The notes: generated by a model from the letters alone, not told the origin. A DNA stretch of 64,000 nt from UBA6522 sp965237785 (GCA_965237785.1 OZ250159.1:2790001-2854000); one strand, 5' to 3'. Counted from the stretch's first letter, positions 9,480 through 18,371 are shown. A program made the numbers and translations.

Positions 9480-11203
9480 TGGCGTACCTCGGCCGTCTGC
9501 GCAAGCGTGTTCAGCGGCGGTTCGAGCAAGGCATCGGGGGGTATGGAGAGCAGCCGCAGCGCTCCGCCAACGATCCGGGAAAAGACCGGCGCCGCCACTT
9601 CACTGCCGTAATACGCCGTGTTGCGCGGCTCGTCGATCACTACAACCGCTACCAGCCGCGGGTTGCTGACCGGCGCAAAGCCGCCGAAGAGGGCCACATA
9701 GCGATTTTCGAAATAGGCGCCTTCGCCGGCTTTCCACGCCGTCCCGGTCTTGCCGGCCACACGGTAGTTTGCGACCTGCGCGCGCCTTCCGGTGCCCTGC
9801 GCGGCCACCGTCTCCAACATGCCCTGGAGCGCTATCGCCGTGGGCGCGGAAATGACCTGCTCGCCCTCGGCGACGGCGTCCAGCGCCAGCAGCGAGACCG
9901 GCCGGCGCACGCCACCGGCCGCGATGACGGCATAGGCCTGTGCCAGTTGCAACGCGGTAACCGACACGCCGTAGCCGTAGGAAAGCGTCGCCTGGCCCAC
10001 CGGGTTCCAATAGCGGACATCCTGAAGCACCCCGGCGGATTCCCCCGGAAAACCGCTCTCCGTGACACGGCCAAGCCCAAATTTCGACAGCGTGGACCAG
10101 AGATGCTCCCGATCCAGTTCCAGCGCAAGTTTGGCGGCGCCCACGTTGCTCGATCGGACCAGGATCGTGGTCAGATCGATCACGCCCAGGTTGTTGTGGT
10201 CCTCGGTGACGACCCGGCCGTCGACCCAAAGCGACCCGGGCGACGTGTCGATGACGGAATCCCGATGGTATTGGCCGCTTTCCAGCGCGGCGGCGACGAC
10301 GAAGGGCTTGACGCTTGAACCCGGCTCGAAGATATCCGTGATCGCCCGGTTGCGATAACGGGATGGGTCGAACTGCATTCGGTTGTTCGGGTTGTAGGAA
10401 GGCTGGTTGACCATGGCGAGCACCTCGCCGGTGGTCGCGTCCAGGATCACGGCGGAACCGGAGATGGCATTGTGATCGCTGATGGCCTGCTTGAGTTCCC
10501 GGTAGGCGTGGTATTGGAGCCGAAGATCCAGGCTTGCCCGAAGCGTGCGACCCGGCCGTACGGGCTTGAGCAACTCCACGTCTTCGACGATGCGCCCGAG
10601 GCGGTCGCGAACCACGCGCTTGGCGCCGTTTTCTCCCTTGAGCCAATAGTCGAACTCGAACTCCAGCCCCTCCTGACCGGTATCGTCGATGTTCGTGAAT
10701 CCGAGCAGGTGTCCGACCACCTCGCCGGCCGGGTAGTAGCGCCGATACTCGCGAAACGTCGACACGCCGGGTATCCCCAATTGCATGACCTCGGCCGCAT
10801 GGTCCGGGCGCAGGTGCCGGCGCAGGTAGACGAACTCTCGTTCCAGGTTGCTGGTGATGCGGCGCGCGAGCCAATCCTCTTCAACCTCGATAACGCTTGC
10901 CAACTCGGGCAGTCGGTCAAGAACCGGCGCCAATTCCGAGGGATTGGCCCAGATGCTGTCCACCGGCGTGCTCACCGCCAGCGGTTCGCCGTGCCGGTCG
11001 GTAATCGTGCCCCGGTGTGCCGAGATCTGCACGGTCCGCAAGTAGCGGTCATCGCCCTGGGCCGAGAGGAATTCCTTCTGGTAGACCTGCAGGTGCAGCA
11101 TTCGCCCTTCCAGAACCACGCCGCCACAGAGGAACGCAGCGAGCACCAGCGCGGTGCGCCAACGCTTCCAGTCCAATTTGGCCGGTTTCGTGTCCCGCTT
11201 CAT
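9476..11203 (-). CDS. ftsI: Septal peptidoglycan D,D-transpeptidase (PBP3)
   Basis: FtsI cross-links septal peptidoglycan as the class B partner of FtsW. The 575-residue protein has a short cytoplasmic lysine-rich start, one transmembrane helix at about 17-33, the pedestal domain with R-G-T-I-T-D-R-H-G near 64, then the transpeptidase domain with S-S-V-K (nucleophile Ser296), S-S-N (351-353) and K-T-G-T (485-488). All catalytic motifs are intact. It overlaps ftsL upstream and murE downstream by four bases each. Confidence 0.98.
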   Translation of the reverse strand: MKRDTKPAKLDWKRWRTALVLAAFLCGGVVLEGRMLHLQVYQKEFLSAQGDDRYLRTVQISAHRGTITDRHGEPLAVSTPVDSIWANPSELAPVLDRLPELASVIEVEEDWLARRITSNLEREFVYLRRHLRPDHAAEVMQLGIPGVSTFREYRRYYPAGEVVGHLLGFTNIDDTGQEGLEFEFDYWLKGENGAKRVVRDRLGRIVEDVELLKPVRPGRTLRASLDLRLQYHAYRELKQAISDHNAISGSAVILDATTGEVLAMVNQPSYNPNNRMQFDPSRYRNRAITDIFEPGSSVKPFVVAAALESGQYHRDSVIDTSPGSLWVDGRVVTEDHNNLGVIDLTTILVRSSNVGAAKLALELDREHLWSTLSKFGLGRVTESGFPGESAGVLQDVRYWNPVGQATLSYGYGVSVTALQLAQAYAVIAAGGVRRPVSLLALDAVAEGEQVISAPTAIALQGMLETVAAQGTGRRAQVANYRVAGKTGTAWKAGEGAYFENRYVALFGGFAPVSNPRLVAVVVIDEPRNTAYYGSEVAAPVFSRIVGGALRLLSIPPDALLEPPLNTLAQTAEVRQ

Positions 11204-11487
11204 GAGTCGGGCTCCGCCACAAGAATGATGTCGTCCGAGTCCACCTGCCGCAGGTTGAGGCGTTCTCGGGCGAGCGCTTCGATCAGGGGGTGCGTCGCCC
11301 AGGTGCTCTCCTCCAGTTGCAGGCGGCCCCAGTCGGCCTGCAAACGGTCACGCTCGCGATTCAGCGCTTCGAGTTCCACGAAGAGCTGCCGCGCCTGGTG
11401 TTCGACCTGGATCACCCAGACGCCACTGGCCGCGACCGCCGCGGCGACAAGGGCCAGGGCCGCGAACAGCAGTGTTCGGCCCGTCAT
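11200..11487 (-). CDS. ftsL: Cell division protein FtsL
   Basis: FtsL is a small bitopic protein that joins FtsB and FtsQ to activate FtsWI. With the ATG at 11487, which overlaps the rsmH stop as ATGA, the product is 95 residues: a very short cytoplasmic start, a transmembrane helix at about 6-25, then a periplasmic coiled coil rich in Gln, Glu, Leu and Arg with heptad character. An upstream in-frame extension lies inside rsmH and is rejected. FtsL is poorly conserved, so the call rests on topology, size and position between rsmH and ftsI. Confidence 0.93.
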   Translation of the reverse strand: MTGRTLLFAALALVAAAVAASGVWVIQVEHQARQLFVELEALNRERDRLQADWGRLQLEESTWATHPLIEALARERLNLRQVDSDDIILVAEPDS

Positions 11488-12422
11488 GCCACAGCTCCCA
11501 GTCGTTCGGCGATGCGCATCCGCGCGCTCCTGGCGCGCGGATTGGCGTCGACTTCGCTTTGCCGGGGCCGGATGAGACCGCCGATGATTCGCAATGTCGG
11601 CCGTGCTTCCGGTGGGATATGCGGCAACCCGGCGTAGACCGGATCGCCCCTCACTTCCCTGGCGATGAACCGCTTGACCAGCCGATCCTCCAGCGAGTGA
11701 AAGCTGATGACGCACAGCCGCCCCCCGCAGGCGAGCAATTGCAGGCATTGCTCAAGCGCCGCCTCAAGTGCCTTGAGTTCACGGTTGATGTGAATGCGAA
11801 TTGCCTGGAAAACGCGAGTCGCCGGGTGTATCCGCCGGTTTCCGAGTCCGGCGGCTCGCGCCACGATCGCCGCCAGCTGCCCCGTTGTGTCGATCGGCGC
11901 TTGCGCGCGCGCCTTGAGGATCGCCCGCGCGATTCGGCGCGCCTTCGGCTCCTCGCCATAACGCCGCAGTACGCGGGCCAGTTCCGATTCGTCCACGTGG
12001 CGGAGCCACTGACGCGCACTGATTCCTTCGTCGGCATTCATGCGCATGTCCAGCGGCCCATCCCTGGTGAAGCTGAAACCTCGCTCCGCGGCATCGAGTT
12101 GCGGTGAAGAAATCCCCAGATCGAAAAGCACGCCGGCCAGGCGGCGCTGGTGCAGCCACGGCGCCACGAGGGCACGGAAATTCTCGAATCCGCCGAATTG
12201 GACGGAAAAACGGGGATCGTTACCAAAATTTGCGCGTGCGTGTTCCACGGCTTCACGGTCTTTATCCAGGGCAAGCAAGCGCCCATGTTCTCCAAGTGCC
12301 GCCAGAATCCGGCTGGTATGGCCCCCTCGGCCGTACGTGCCATCCACGTAGCAGCCGTCCCGAAGCACCGCCAGACCCTCCAATGCTTCCTCCACCAGCA
12401 CGGGCTGATGACTGCCCATCAC
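11484..12422 (-). CDS. rsmH: 16S rRNA (cytosine(1402)-N(4))-methyltransferase
   Basis: RsmH (MraW) methylates N4 of C1402 in the 16S rRNA P-site region using SAM. The 312-residue protein opens with H-Q-P-V-L-V-E-E-A-L, followed by the SAM motif D-G-T-Y-G-R-G-G-H-T, L-D-L-G-I-S-S-P-Q-L-D-like residues (here F-D-L-G-I-S-S) and the C-terminal S-F-H-S-L-E-D-R motif. It follows mraZ by 20 nt and overlaps ftsL. Together with RsmI, also in this window, it makes the m4Cm1402 modification. Confidence 0.98.
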   Translation of the reverse strand: MMGSHQPVLVEEALEGLAVLRDGCYVDGTYGRGGHTSRILAALGEHGRLLALDKDREAVEHARANFGNDPRFSVQFGGFENFRALVAPWLHQRRLAGVLFDLGISSPQLDAAERGFSFTRDGPLDMRMNADEGISARQWLRHVDESELARVLRRYGEEPKARRIARAILKARAQAPIDTTGQLAAIVARAAGLGNRRIHPATRVFQAIRIHINRELKALEAALEQCLQLLACGGRLCVISFHSLEDRLVKRFIAREVRGDPVYAGLPHIPPEARPTLRIIGGLIRPRQSEVDANPRARSARMRIAERLGAVA

Positions 12423-12442
12423 AATCTCAAATGCTCGGCGCG

Positions 12443-12898
12443 TTACCAGGAAAGGGATGCGAGTTCGGCGGGCAGATCCATGCCATCGCTCTCAGCGGCT
12501 GACAGCCACTGGTCCCGCCGGCTGGTCCAGCGAACCTCATCCCATAATTCGAACTTATTGCCCTGGCCCAGCAGCATGGCCTGCTTGTCCAGACTTGCGA
12601 AATCGCGCAATACTCTGGGCAACAGAACCCGTCCCTGTGCATCCATTTCCAAGTCCGTCGCATGACCCTGCATGAGTCTTTGGAGTCGGCGCGCCTGCTT
12701 GTTGAGGGAGGGCAAGCGTTCCAGCTTGTGCTCGATCTCCTCCCAATCGGGCAACGGATAAATGAGCAGGCAATAGTCCGGGTCCACGGTAACAACCAAA
12801 CGCCCTTCGGCGCGGCTGACGAGGCGCTCTCGATACCGGCTTGGAATCGCCATCCGACCCTTGGCATCCAGGGCAATTTTGGAAGCTCCGCGAAACAT
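12443..12898 (-). CDS. mraZ: Transcriptional regulator MraZ
   Basis: MraZ is a ring-forming AbrB-fold DNA-binding protein that represses its own dcw promoter. The ATG at 12898 gives 151 residues and begins M-F-R-G-A as in homologues; an in-frame ATG seven codons upstream has no conserved sequence. Both half-repeats show the family motif: L-D-A-K-G-R-M-A-I-P near residue 10 and M-D-A-Q-G-R-V-L-L-P in the second half. It is the first gene of the dcw operon, directly downstream of three matching operator repeats. Confidence 0.97.
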   Translation of the reverse strand: MFRGASKIALDAKGRMAIPSRYRERLVSRAEGRLVVTVDPDYCLLIYPLPDWEEIEHKLERLPSLNKQARRLQRLMQGHATDLEMDAQGRVLLPRVLRDFASLDKQAMLLGQGNKFELWDEVRWTSRRDQWLSAAESDGMDLPAELASLSW

Positions 12899-12904
12899 GG
12901 CAAA

Positions 12905-12929
12905 CCCATTTTTCCCCACTTATTACCAC
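12905..12929 (-). promoter_or_regulatory. MraZ operator: three 10-bp-phased TGG boxes
   Basis: On the minus strand three boxes follow each other with exact 10-bp phasing: GTGGT (12929-12925), GTGGG (12919-12915) and ATGGG (12909-12905), each separated by five A/T-rich or G/A bases. This matches the known MraZ-binding arrangement of TGGGN repeats with 5-nt spacers. The boxes lie between the predicted transcription start and the mraZ start codon, so bound MraZ would block initiation or early elongation. The first box departs from TGGG at its last base. Confidence 0.85.
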
Positions 12930-12937
12930 TTTGCGAC

Positions 12938-12967
12938 ACTATATGGACGCAAATGGCCGACTGTCAA
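12938..12967 (-). promoter_or_regulatory. dcw (mraZ) sigma70-type promoter
   Basis: The minus strand carries a perfect -35 hexamer TTGACA (12967-12962), an 18-nt spacer and a -10 hexamer TATAGT (12943-12938). Transcription would start near 12931, immediately before the MraZ boxes. No other promoter of this quality was noticed in the dcw run, which fits one long transcript reading through murB. Confidence 0.8.
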
Positions 12968-13103
12968 CACAATTTTTTTTGTATGACAGTGGGTTAGGCG
13001 CGATCTTGGGTCGCCGAAGGGGAATGCTGGAACGCGAAAATCAATCAGTTAGACGCGTATAGTTAGAGATGAAATCAATAATACGTCGAAACTGGATTAA
13101 AAA

Positions 13104-13442
13104 GGAGCCGGCCTGTAAGCCGGGTTCTGTCGAGAACAGTCATTCATCTTGGACGCACGTCGCCGCGCGCCTCCAGCGACCTACCCGGGAACTCGTGTGG
13201 GCGCACTGCAAACGTTCCCCTATTCGGTCTTGCTTCAGGTGGGGTTTACCCTGCCACAGGTGTTACCACCCGCGCGGTGCGCTCTTACCGCACCATTTCA
13301 CCCTTACCGGCCCTGCGGCCGGCGGTATATTTTCTGCGGCACTTTCCGTAGGCTCGCGCCCCCCAGGCGTTACCTGGCACCCTGCCCAATGAAGCCCGGA
13401 CTTTCCTCCAGGATCGCTCCCAGCGACTGCCCGGCCGGCTCC
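13104..13442 (-). ncRNA. rnpB: RNase P RNA component (class A)
   Basis: RnpB is the catalytic RNA that trims tRNA 5' leaders. Read on the minus strand, the 339-nt segment begins and ends with complementary strands GGAGCCGGCC / GGCCGGCTCC forming P1. It contains the conserved CRI sequence GAGGAAAGTCCGGGC, the ACGGAAAGTGCC-type and GGTAAGGGTGAAA elements, CRIV/CRV-region AGACCGAATAGGGGAA, and a 3' GACAGAACCCGGCTTACA motif. A run of five T follows P1 (13103-13099), so P1 plus the T tract probably serves as terminator. It lies between mraZ and rsmI; rnpB next to this cluster is common in gammaproteobacteria. Confidence 0.97.
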
Positions 13443-13476
13443 GTGGAATAGATTAGCCTGCATTGCGCACCAATAT

Positions 13477-14319
13477 CTACCGCGGCCGGGCACGCGTGAG
13501 CGTGTAGACGCGGTTTTTCGACGCGCCGACGATCCTGGCCGTCAACTCGGCGGCGGTCCGTGCGGAAAGCTTCGCCGCCAGCAAGTCGAATACCCGCCGG
13601 ATTTCGTCGTCCCGGGGCGAAAGCGACTCGTCGGCGCCGGCAACCACCAGCACCAGTTCGCCCTTGAGCGGAATCTCCCCACCCAGCCGCTCGGCGAGTG
13701 ATCCCAGCGTCCCGCGGTAGACGCTCTCGTGAAGCTTGGTGAGTTCGCGCACGATGGCCGCCGGGCGACCTGAACCGAATTGTGCGACCAGCTCTGCAAG
13801 GGTGTCCTCGACGCGGTGCACCGACTCGAACAAGACAATGGTTTCCGGCTTTTCTGCCAGGGCGCCCAGGCGGGCTCGCCGCGGTCCGGGGCGCCGCGGC
13901 GGAAATCCCTCGAACAAAAAGCGGTCGGCGGGCAGGCCGGCCACGGAAAGGGCTGCCACAAGCGCGTTGGGGCCGGGTACCGCAACCACCGGAATACACG
14001 CATCGTGCGCCGCCCGAACGAGTGTGAGCCCCGGATCGCTCAGCAGCGGCGTTCCGGCGTCGCTGACCAACGCGATGGTTTCACCGCCTTGCAGTCGCCG
14101 GACCAGTGTCGGCGCCTGCCGGGACTCGTTGTGATCGTGATAGGCAATAAGTGGCGTTTTGACGCCATTATGAGATAGTAATCCCCGCGTGTGCCGCGTA
14201 TCCTCGGCAGCGATCAGGTCCACCGTGTCGAGCACTTGACGCGCCCGCGGACTGAGGTCGTCGAGGTTTCCTATGGGCGTAGCGACGACGTAAAGTGTAC
14301 CGGTGGAATGCAGGCTCAT
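13477..14319 (-). CDS. rsmI: 16S rRNA (cytidine(1402)-2'-O)-methyltransferase
   Basis: RsmI methylates the 2'-O of C1402, complementing RsmH. With the ATG at 14319 the product is 280 residues. Family motifs are clear: L-Y-V-V-A-T-P-I-G-N-L-D-D near the start, A-A-E-D-T-R-H-T, S-D-A-G-T-P-L-L-S-D-P-G, and F-L-F-E-G-F-P-P-R. An upstream in-frame ATG at 14355 would add 12 unconserved residues and extend over the lpoA leader. It is divergent from lpoA, as in Pseudomonas and E. coli, and 34 nt upstream of rnpB. Confidence 0.97.
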   Translation of the reverse strand: MSLHSTGTLYVVATPIGNLDDLSPRARQVLDTVDLIAAEDTRHTRGLLSHNGVKTPLIAYHDHNESRQAPTLVRRLQGGETIALVSDAGTPLLSDPGLTLVRAAHDACIPVVAVPGPNALVAALSVAGLPADRFLFEGFPPRRPGPRRARLGALAEKPETIVLFESVHRVEDTLAELVAQFGSGRPAAIVRELTKLHESVYRGTLGSLAERLGGEIPLKGELVLVVAGADESLSPRDDEIRRVFDLLAAKLSARTAAELTARIVGASKNRVYTLTRARPR

Positions 14320-14386
14320 TCGGTCATGCTGCCCTTGACCAGGCGAAGTGTGCAAGCCCGGGAGCTTTAATGGACTCTATTCGAAT

Positions 14387-15646
14387 ATGAATCGCTTCAG
14401 GACACCAGTGATATTGGTCTGGGCCGCGATGATCGCAGCCTGCGAGAGTATGGGCCCAACCCCGTCAGTCGACGTGAGCGCACAGCAACTGGAGGCCGAA
14501 CGGCTGTTCGCAGCGGCGGAGCGCGACACGGCGAGCACCCTTGAGCGGGTCGCCCTGCTATTGCCCCTGACCGGCGTACAGCGACAGGCAGCCATTGCCA
14601 TCCAGGACGGCTTTGCCGCCGCTCACCTCGGCGCGCTGGAGGCGGGTACAGGAGCCGTGCCGGCGCTTGAGGTCTACGACACCGGCGCGCTGGGCGCCGC
14701 TGCAGCGTATCGACGCGCCCGTGACGACGGCGCCGATTTTATCGTCGGTCCACTGCTCAAACCCGAGTTGGAAGCGATCGTGGGCAGCGTCGGAGCAACC
14801 CCGACCCTGGCATTGAATTCACTCGAAGACGGGTCCGGGGCTAGGAACCTCTACCAGTTCGCCCTGGCCCCGGAGGACGAAGCACGCGAAGTTGCCCGCT
14901 ACGCCGTGGCAAATGGCGCGAGCAACGCCGTTGCGCTGGTTCCCGGCAATGAATGGGGCAGCCGGCTGCTCAACAGCTTTCGAACGGAGCTGGAGTCTCT
15001 CGGCGGTCAATTGCTGCAGTACCGAACCTACAACCCGGCCGGACAGGACTTTTCGGGGGCGATCACCACCGTACTGAACATTGACAAGAGCGATAACCGC
15101 CACGACCGGCTGCGAGCCAGTCTTGGCTTTCCGCTTGGATTTGAATCCCGTCGCCGCCAGGATGTGGAGATGATATTCGTGGCAGCCGTTGCGAGCGCCG
15201 GGCGTTTGCTCGTCCCGCAATTGCGATTCTATTTCGCCGGGGATATTCCCACGTACGCCACCTCGGCCATTTACGAAAGCGGCAATCGAAATCTGGACCT
15301 GGACGGCCTGCTGTTCGCCGACACGCCCTGGGTGCTTCTGGAAGACGCGGCGTGGCAACCGTTGAAGGCAACCCTGCACCGCTACTGGCCGCAGCGAACC
15401 TCCGCTCAGTGGACTCGATTCCATGGCCTGGGTTTTGACGCCTACCGGCTGATTTCCCGGCTTCACGATCAATCCGGCGCACTCGGGTCCGTCCCCGCGT
15501 TGTCCGGTGAACTGAGTCTCAGTGAGGACGGTCGAGTTCGCCGAGCGCTGCCCCTGGCCCAGTTCCGTGGCGGCCAGCCTGTCGCGGTCGGCGTGGAGGC
15601 TGCCCCGGTTCCGGAAGCGTCCGCTGAAATCGCCGAACTCAGGTAG
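14387..15646 (+). CDS. lpoA: Penicillin-binding protein activator LpoA (LppC family lipoprotein)
   Basis: LpoA is an outer-membrane lipoprotein that reaches through the periplasm to activate PBP1A. The ATG at 14387 gives a 419-residue product with a lipoprotein signal: two N-terminal charged residues, a hydrophobic core and the lipobox I-A-A-C at about 18-21. The mature part begins with a helical TPR remnant, then the type I periplasmic-binding fold starting V-A-L-L-L-P-L-T-G and containing F-I-V-G-P-L-L-K-P. It lacks most of the long TPR domain of the E. coli protein, as is usual in many gammaproteobacteria. Followed by yraN and diaA, the standard order. Confidence 0.92.
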   Translation: MNRFRTPVILVWAAMIAACESMGPTPSVDVSAQQLEAERLFAAAERDTASTLERVALLLPLTGVQRQAAIAIQDGFAAAHLGALEAGTGAVPALEVYDTGALGAAAAYRRARDDGADFIVGPLLKPELEAIVGSVGATPTLALNSLEDGSGARNLYQFALAPEDEAREVARYAVANGASNAVALVPGNEWGSRLLNSFRTELESLGGQLLQYRTYNPAGQDFSGAITTVLNIDKSDNRHDRLRASLGFPLGFESRRRQDVEMIFVAAVASAGRLLVPQLRFYFAGDIPTYATSAIYESGNRNLDLDGLLFADTPWVLLEDAAWQPLKATLHRYWPQRTSAQWTRFHGLGFDAYRLISRLHDQSGALGSVPALSGELSLSEDGRVRRALPLAQFRGGQPVAVGVEAAPVPEASAEIAELR

Positions 15647-15647
15647 C

Positions 15648-16022
15648 TTGTCGGCCGCGCAGCAGACCGGCCTCGCCTGGGAAAACCGCGCCGGCCGGTA
15701 TCTGCAGGGTCAGGGTCTGCGGATCCTGAAACAGCGCTACCGATGCCGGATGGGTGAACTTGACCTGGTCTGTCTGGATGGCGGCATGCTGGTCATCGTC
15801 GAAGTGCGAGCACGCGCCGGCAGCCGCTTCGGGAGCGCAACCGAGTCGGTCGACTTCAGAAAACAGCAAAAACTGATTCGGGCGACCCGGCATCTGCTGA
15901 TGACCCATCCCCAGTGGCATGCCTATCCGCTGCGCTTTGACGTTGTCTCCATCGGCGGGATCGACACCGGCGCCCCCACCATTGAGTGGATCAGGAACGC
16001 TTTCGACGGCGGCGCCGGTTGA
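15648..16022 (+). CDS. yraN: UPF0102 family nuclease-like protein YraN
   Basis: YraN proteins have a predicted Holliday-junction-resolvase-like (PD-(D/E)xK) fold; their cellular role is unsettled. The product has G-x-x-x-E-N-R-A-x-x-Y-L near the start, then G-E-L-D-L-V-C and V-I-V-E-V-R-A-R, the family's catalytic-like E-x-D and E-V-R residues. No ATG precedes this conserved region except far inside lpoA; a TTG at 15648, one base after the lpoA stop, gives 124 residues, the normal length, and is my choice. The start is uncertain, the family is not. Confidence 0.9.
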   Translation: MSAAQQTGLAWENRAGRYLQGQGLRILKQRYRCRMGELDLVCLDGGMLVIVEVRARAGSRFGSATESVDFRKQQKLIRATRHLLMTHPQWHAYPLRFDVVSIGGIDTGAPTIEWIRNAFDGGAG

Positions 16023-16091
16023 AGGGTTCCCGTTTTACAGGCAAAGTGAGCCGGCCCGGATATCGGACCGGTCAGCAGGCGTTGCGGGAGC

Positions 16092-16670
16092 ATGCACGAA
16101 CGCGTTCTAAGTCAGTTTCACGAGAGCATCGCCCTCGCACGGGCATCGGAAGCCCTGGCACCGGCGATCATCGACGCCGGTCGTCTGTTATCGGCTTGCC
16201 TGGCCGGCGGCGGAAAAATCCTCTGCTGCGGCAATGGCGGTTCGGCCGCCGACGCCCAACACTTCAGCGGCGAGATGCTTGGACGGTTTGAGATCGAGCG
16301 TCCGGGGCTGGCGGCAATCGCCCTGAGCACGGACACGTCCGCACTCACCGCAATTGCCAACGACTACGAATACGCCGACATATTTTCCAAACAGGTCCGC
16401 GCGCTGGGCCGGGCGGGCGACGCGCTCCTTGGCATCACTACGTCCGGAAATTCAGAGAATGTCATCCGCGCGGTGCAAACGGCTCATGAGCAGGGGATGC
16501 GGGCGGTCGCGCTGACGGGTCGCGACGGTGGCGCCCTGACCGACGTTCTGGACCCCGGCGATATCGAACTCCGTGTGCCCGGGCAACGCACCAGCCGTAT
16601 TCAGGAAGTCCATGGCCTCATCATCCACTGCATCTGCGACTTGGTGGACGCCGAATTGCTCGGGGAATAG
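16092..16670 (+). CDS. diaA: SIS-domain protein DiaA (GmhA-like)
   Basis: DiaA binds DnaA and promotes initiation at oriC; its paralogue GmhA isomerises sedoheptulose-7-phosphate. The 192-residue product has the SIS phosphosugar fold: G-K-I-L-C-C-G-N-G-G-S-A-A-D-A-Q-H near 41, T-T-S-G-N-S-E-N near 115, and E-V-H-G-L-I-I-H-C near the C-terminus. The assignment to DiaA rather than GmhA rests on position after lpoA-yraN, where E. coli and Pseudomonas carry it. In relatives dolP follows; here an MmgE/PrpD gene does. Confidence 0.85.
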   Translation: MHERVLSQFHESIALARASEALAPAIIDAGRLLSACLAGGGKILCCGNGGSAADAQHFSGEMLGRFEIERPGLAAIALSTDTSALTAIANDYEYADIFSKQVRALGRAGDALLGITTSGNSENVIRAVQTAHEQGMRAVALTGRDGGALTDVLDPGDIELRVPGQRTSRIQEVHGLIIHCICDLVDAELLGE

Positions 16671-16705
16671 CGCGACAATTCACAATTCGCGACAAGGAGA
16701 CCCAG

Positions 16706-18256
16706 GTGAAGGACGAGTCGCTCAAACAGGACGGAATTGACGAAACCAACCGGAACGACGGTCCGGGCGAACTGAAACCCGATGCCCCCCGGCTGTCCCG
16801 GCGCAGCGTGCTGCGAGGGGCCGGCGGCTCGCTGGCGGTTGCGGCGTTGTCGGGTGGCATCGCCGAATCGCGGGCGCAGACACCGGCGCCCGAGCGGCGG
16901 GCGGACCTGACCGGGCGACTGGCCCGCTACATGGCAGGAGCACGCGATCTGACCCTGCCCTCGACCACCGTGCTCGCCGCCAAACACCGGATTCTGGATA
17001 CGCTCGCCGCGATCGTTTCGGGCGCACAGCTTGGGCCCGGCCGTGTGGCGATCGACTACGTACAGAGCCAGGGCGGGACCCCCGAGGCTTGCGTTGCAAC
17101 CACGGATATCATGACCTCCGCCGTCAACGCGGCGCTGGCCAACGCCATGTTCGGTCACGCCGACGAGACCGATGACTTCCACCCGTTCACCAAGGCCCAT
17201 CCCGGCTGTTCCGTGGTGCCGGCCGCCCTTGCAATGGGCGAGCGCCAGGCCAGTTCAGGGACCGAGTTCCTGCGCGCCGTCGTGCTCGGCTACGACCTCT
17301 GCTGCCGCTTTCTGGTCGCGCTCCGGCCCGCGATGGTTCGCGCCCGGGGCCGAAGCGCCGAAGGGTACAGCTCGACATTCGGTGCGACGGCTGCGGCCGC
17401 GTCGATCGCGCGCTTCGATGCAACAGCCATGCGTTACGCCATTTCCTATGGCGTTCAACAGGTGTCCGGCGTCTGGAGTTGGGTTCGGGATCCCGAGCAC
17501 ATCGAGAAGGCGTTCGACTTCAGCGGCATGGGCGCCCGAAACGGCGTGGCGGCGGCGACGATGATCCAGTCCGGATTCACCGGTGTGGCCGATGCGCTCG
17601 AGGGCGAACGCAATGTCCTCGATGCGTTGTCCACGGATCCCGCGCCCGAGGAAATGGTCGCCGATCTCGGAAGCCGGTTCTACGTCGAGGAAACCGCCAT
17701 CAAGACGTTTCCGGTCGGTTACCCCATCCAGTCGCCGCTGGACGCATTCTTTACCCTGCGCGAGCAGCACGGACTCACTGTGGACAATGTCGAACGCATT
17801 CTCCTGCGGCTGCCCGAGGACGGCGCCCGGATCGTCGACAGCCGCTCCATGCCGGATGTCAACGTTCAACACATCATGGCTGTTGCGCTGGTCGACGGCT
17901 TCATCGACTTCGAGAACAGCCACTCCTATGAACGCATGACGGACCCGCGAATCGTGGCCGCGCGCCAGCGTATCGAACTGATTGCAGATCCGGATCTTGC
18001 GGTGATCGAAGCGCCGAGAAGCGGGTTTGTGGAAGTCGCACGCTCGGACGGACAGAGCGTGGACCTGTTCGTGAGCCACGCTCCCGGCACACCCGAGAAC
18101 CCGCTGACCACCGAGCAGGTGAACGCCAAGGCCCACGGGCTCATGGCGCCGATACTGGGAGAGGCCCGCACGGAGGCCCTGATCGAGCGGGTGAATTCGA
18201 TCGAGGATCTGGAAAACGTCCGGGAACTCAGGCCGCTGATCGCAGATTCGGTTTAG
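16706..18256 (+). CDS. MmgE/PrpD family protein with Tat signal
   Basis: MmgE/PrpD proteins include 2-methylcitrate dehydratase and cis-aconitate decarboxylase. This 516-residue protein has a GTG start at 16706 with AAGGAG seven bases upstream. Unusually, an N-terminal extension of about 30 residues precedes a twin-arginine motif S-R-R-S-V-L-R, a hydrophobic stretch and an A-x-A-like cleavage region near residue 58, predicting folded export to the periplasm. The mature part shows family motifs such as D-T-L-A-A-I-V-S-G, G-H-A-D-E-T-D-D and F-G-A-T-A-A-A-A. It begins the accessory island. The substrate cannot be read from the sequence, and dehydratase activity is inference from the family. Confidence 0.82.
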   Translation: MKDESLKQDGIDETNRNDGPGELKPDAPRLSRRSVLRGAGGSLAVAALSGGIAESRAQTPAPERRADLTGRLARYMAGARDLTLPSTTVLAAKHRILDTLAAIVSGAQLGPGRVAIDYVQSQGGTPEACVATTDIMTSAVNAALANAMFGHADETDDFHPFTKAHPGCSVVPAALAMGERQASSGTEFLRAVVLGYDLCCRFLVALRPAMVRARGRSAEGYSSTFGATAAAASIARFDATAMRYAISYGVQQVSGVWSWVRDPEHIEKAFDFSGMGARNGVAAATMIQSGFTGVADALEGERNVLDALSTDPAPEEMVADLGSRFYVEETAIKTFPVGYPIQSPLDAFFTLREQHGLTVDNVERILLRLPEDGARIVDSRSMPDVNVQHIMAVALVDGFIDFENSHSYERMTDPRIVAARQRIELIADPDLAVIEAPRSGFVEVARSDGQSVDLFVSHAPGTPENPLTTEQVNAKAHGLMAPILGEARTEALIERVNSIEDLENVRELRPLIADSV

Positions 18257-18371
18257 CGAACCTCGCTCACTGATATTCGTTCAAGCGCGTACGGACACAC
18301 ATTCGAGCGCCGTCCGCGCGCGTCCACAGCGGCCGGTCGGTTCGATCTTCGAGCTCGCCGCTCCCGGCGGC

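Noticed and set aside
13069..13392. Open frames across the RNase P RNA locus
   Set aside because: The region has the conserved RNase P RNA elements on the minus strand; protein frames there are coincidental.
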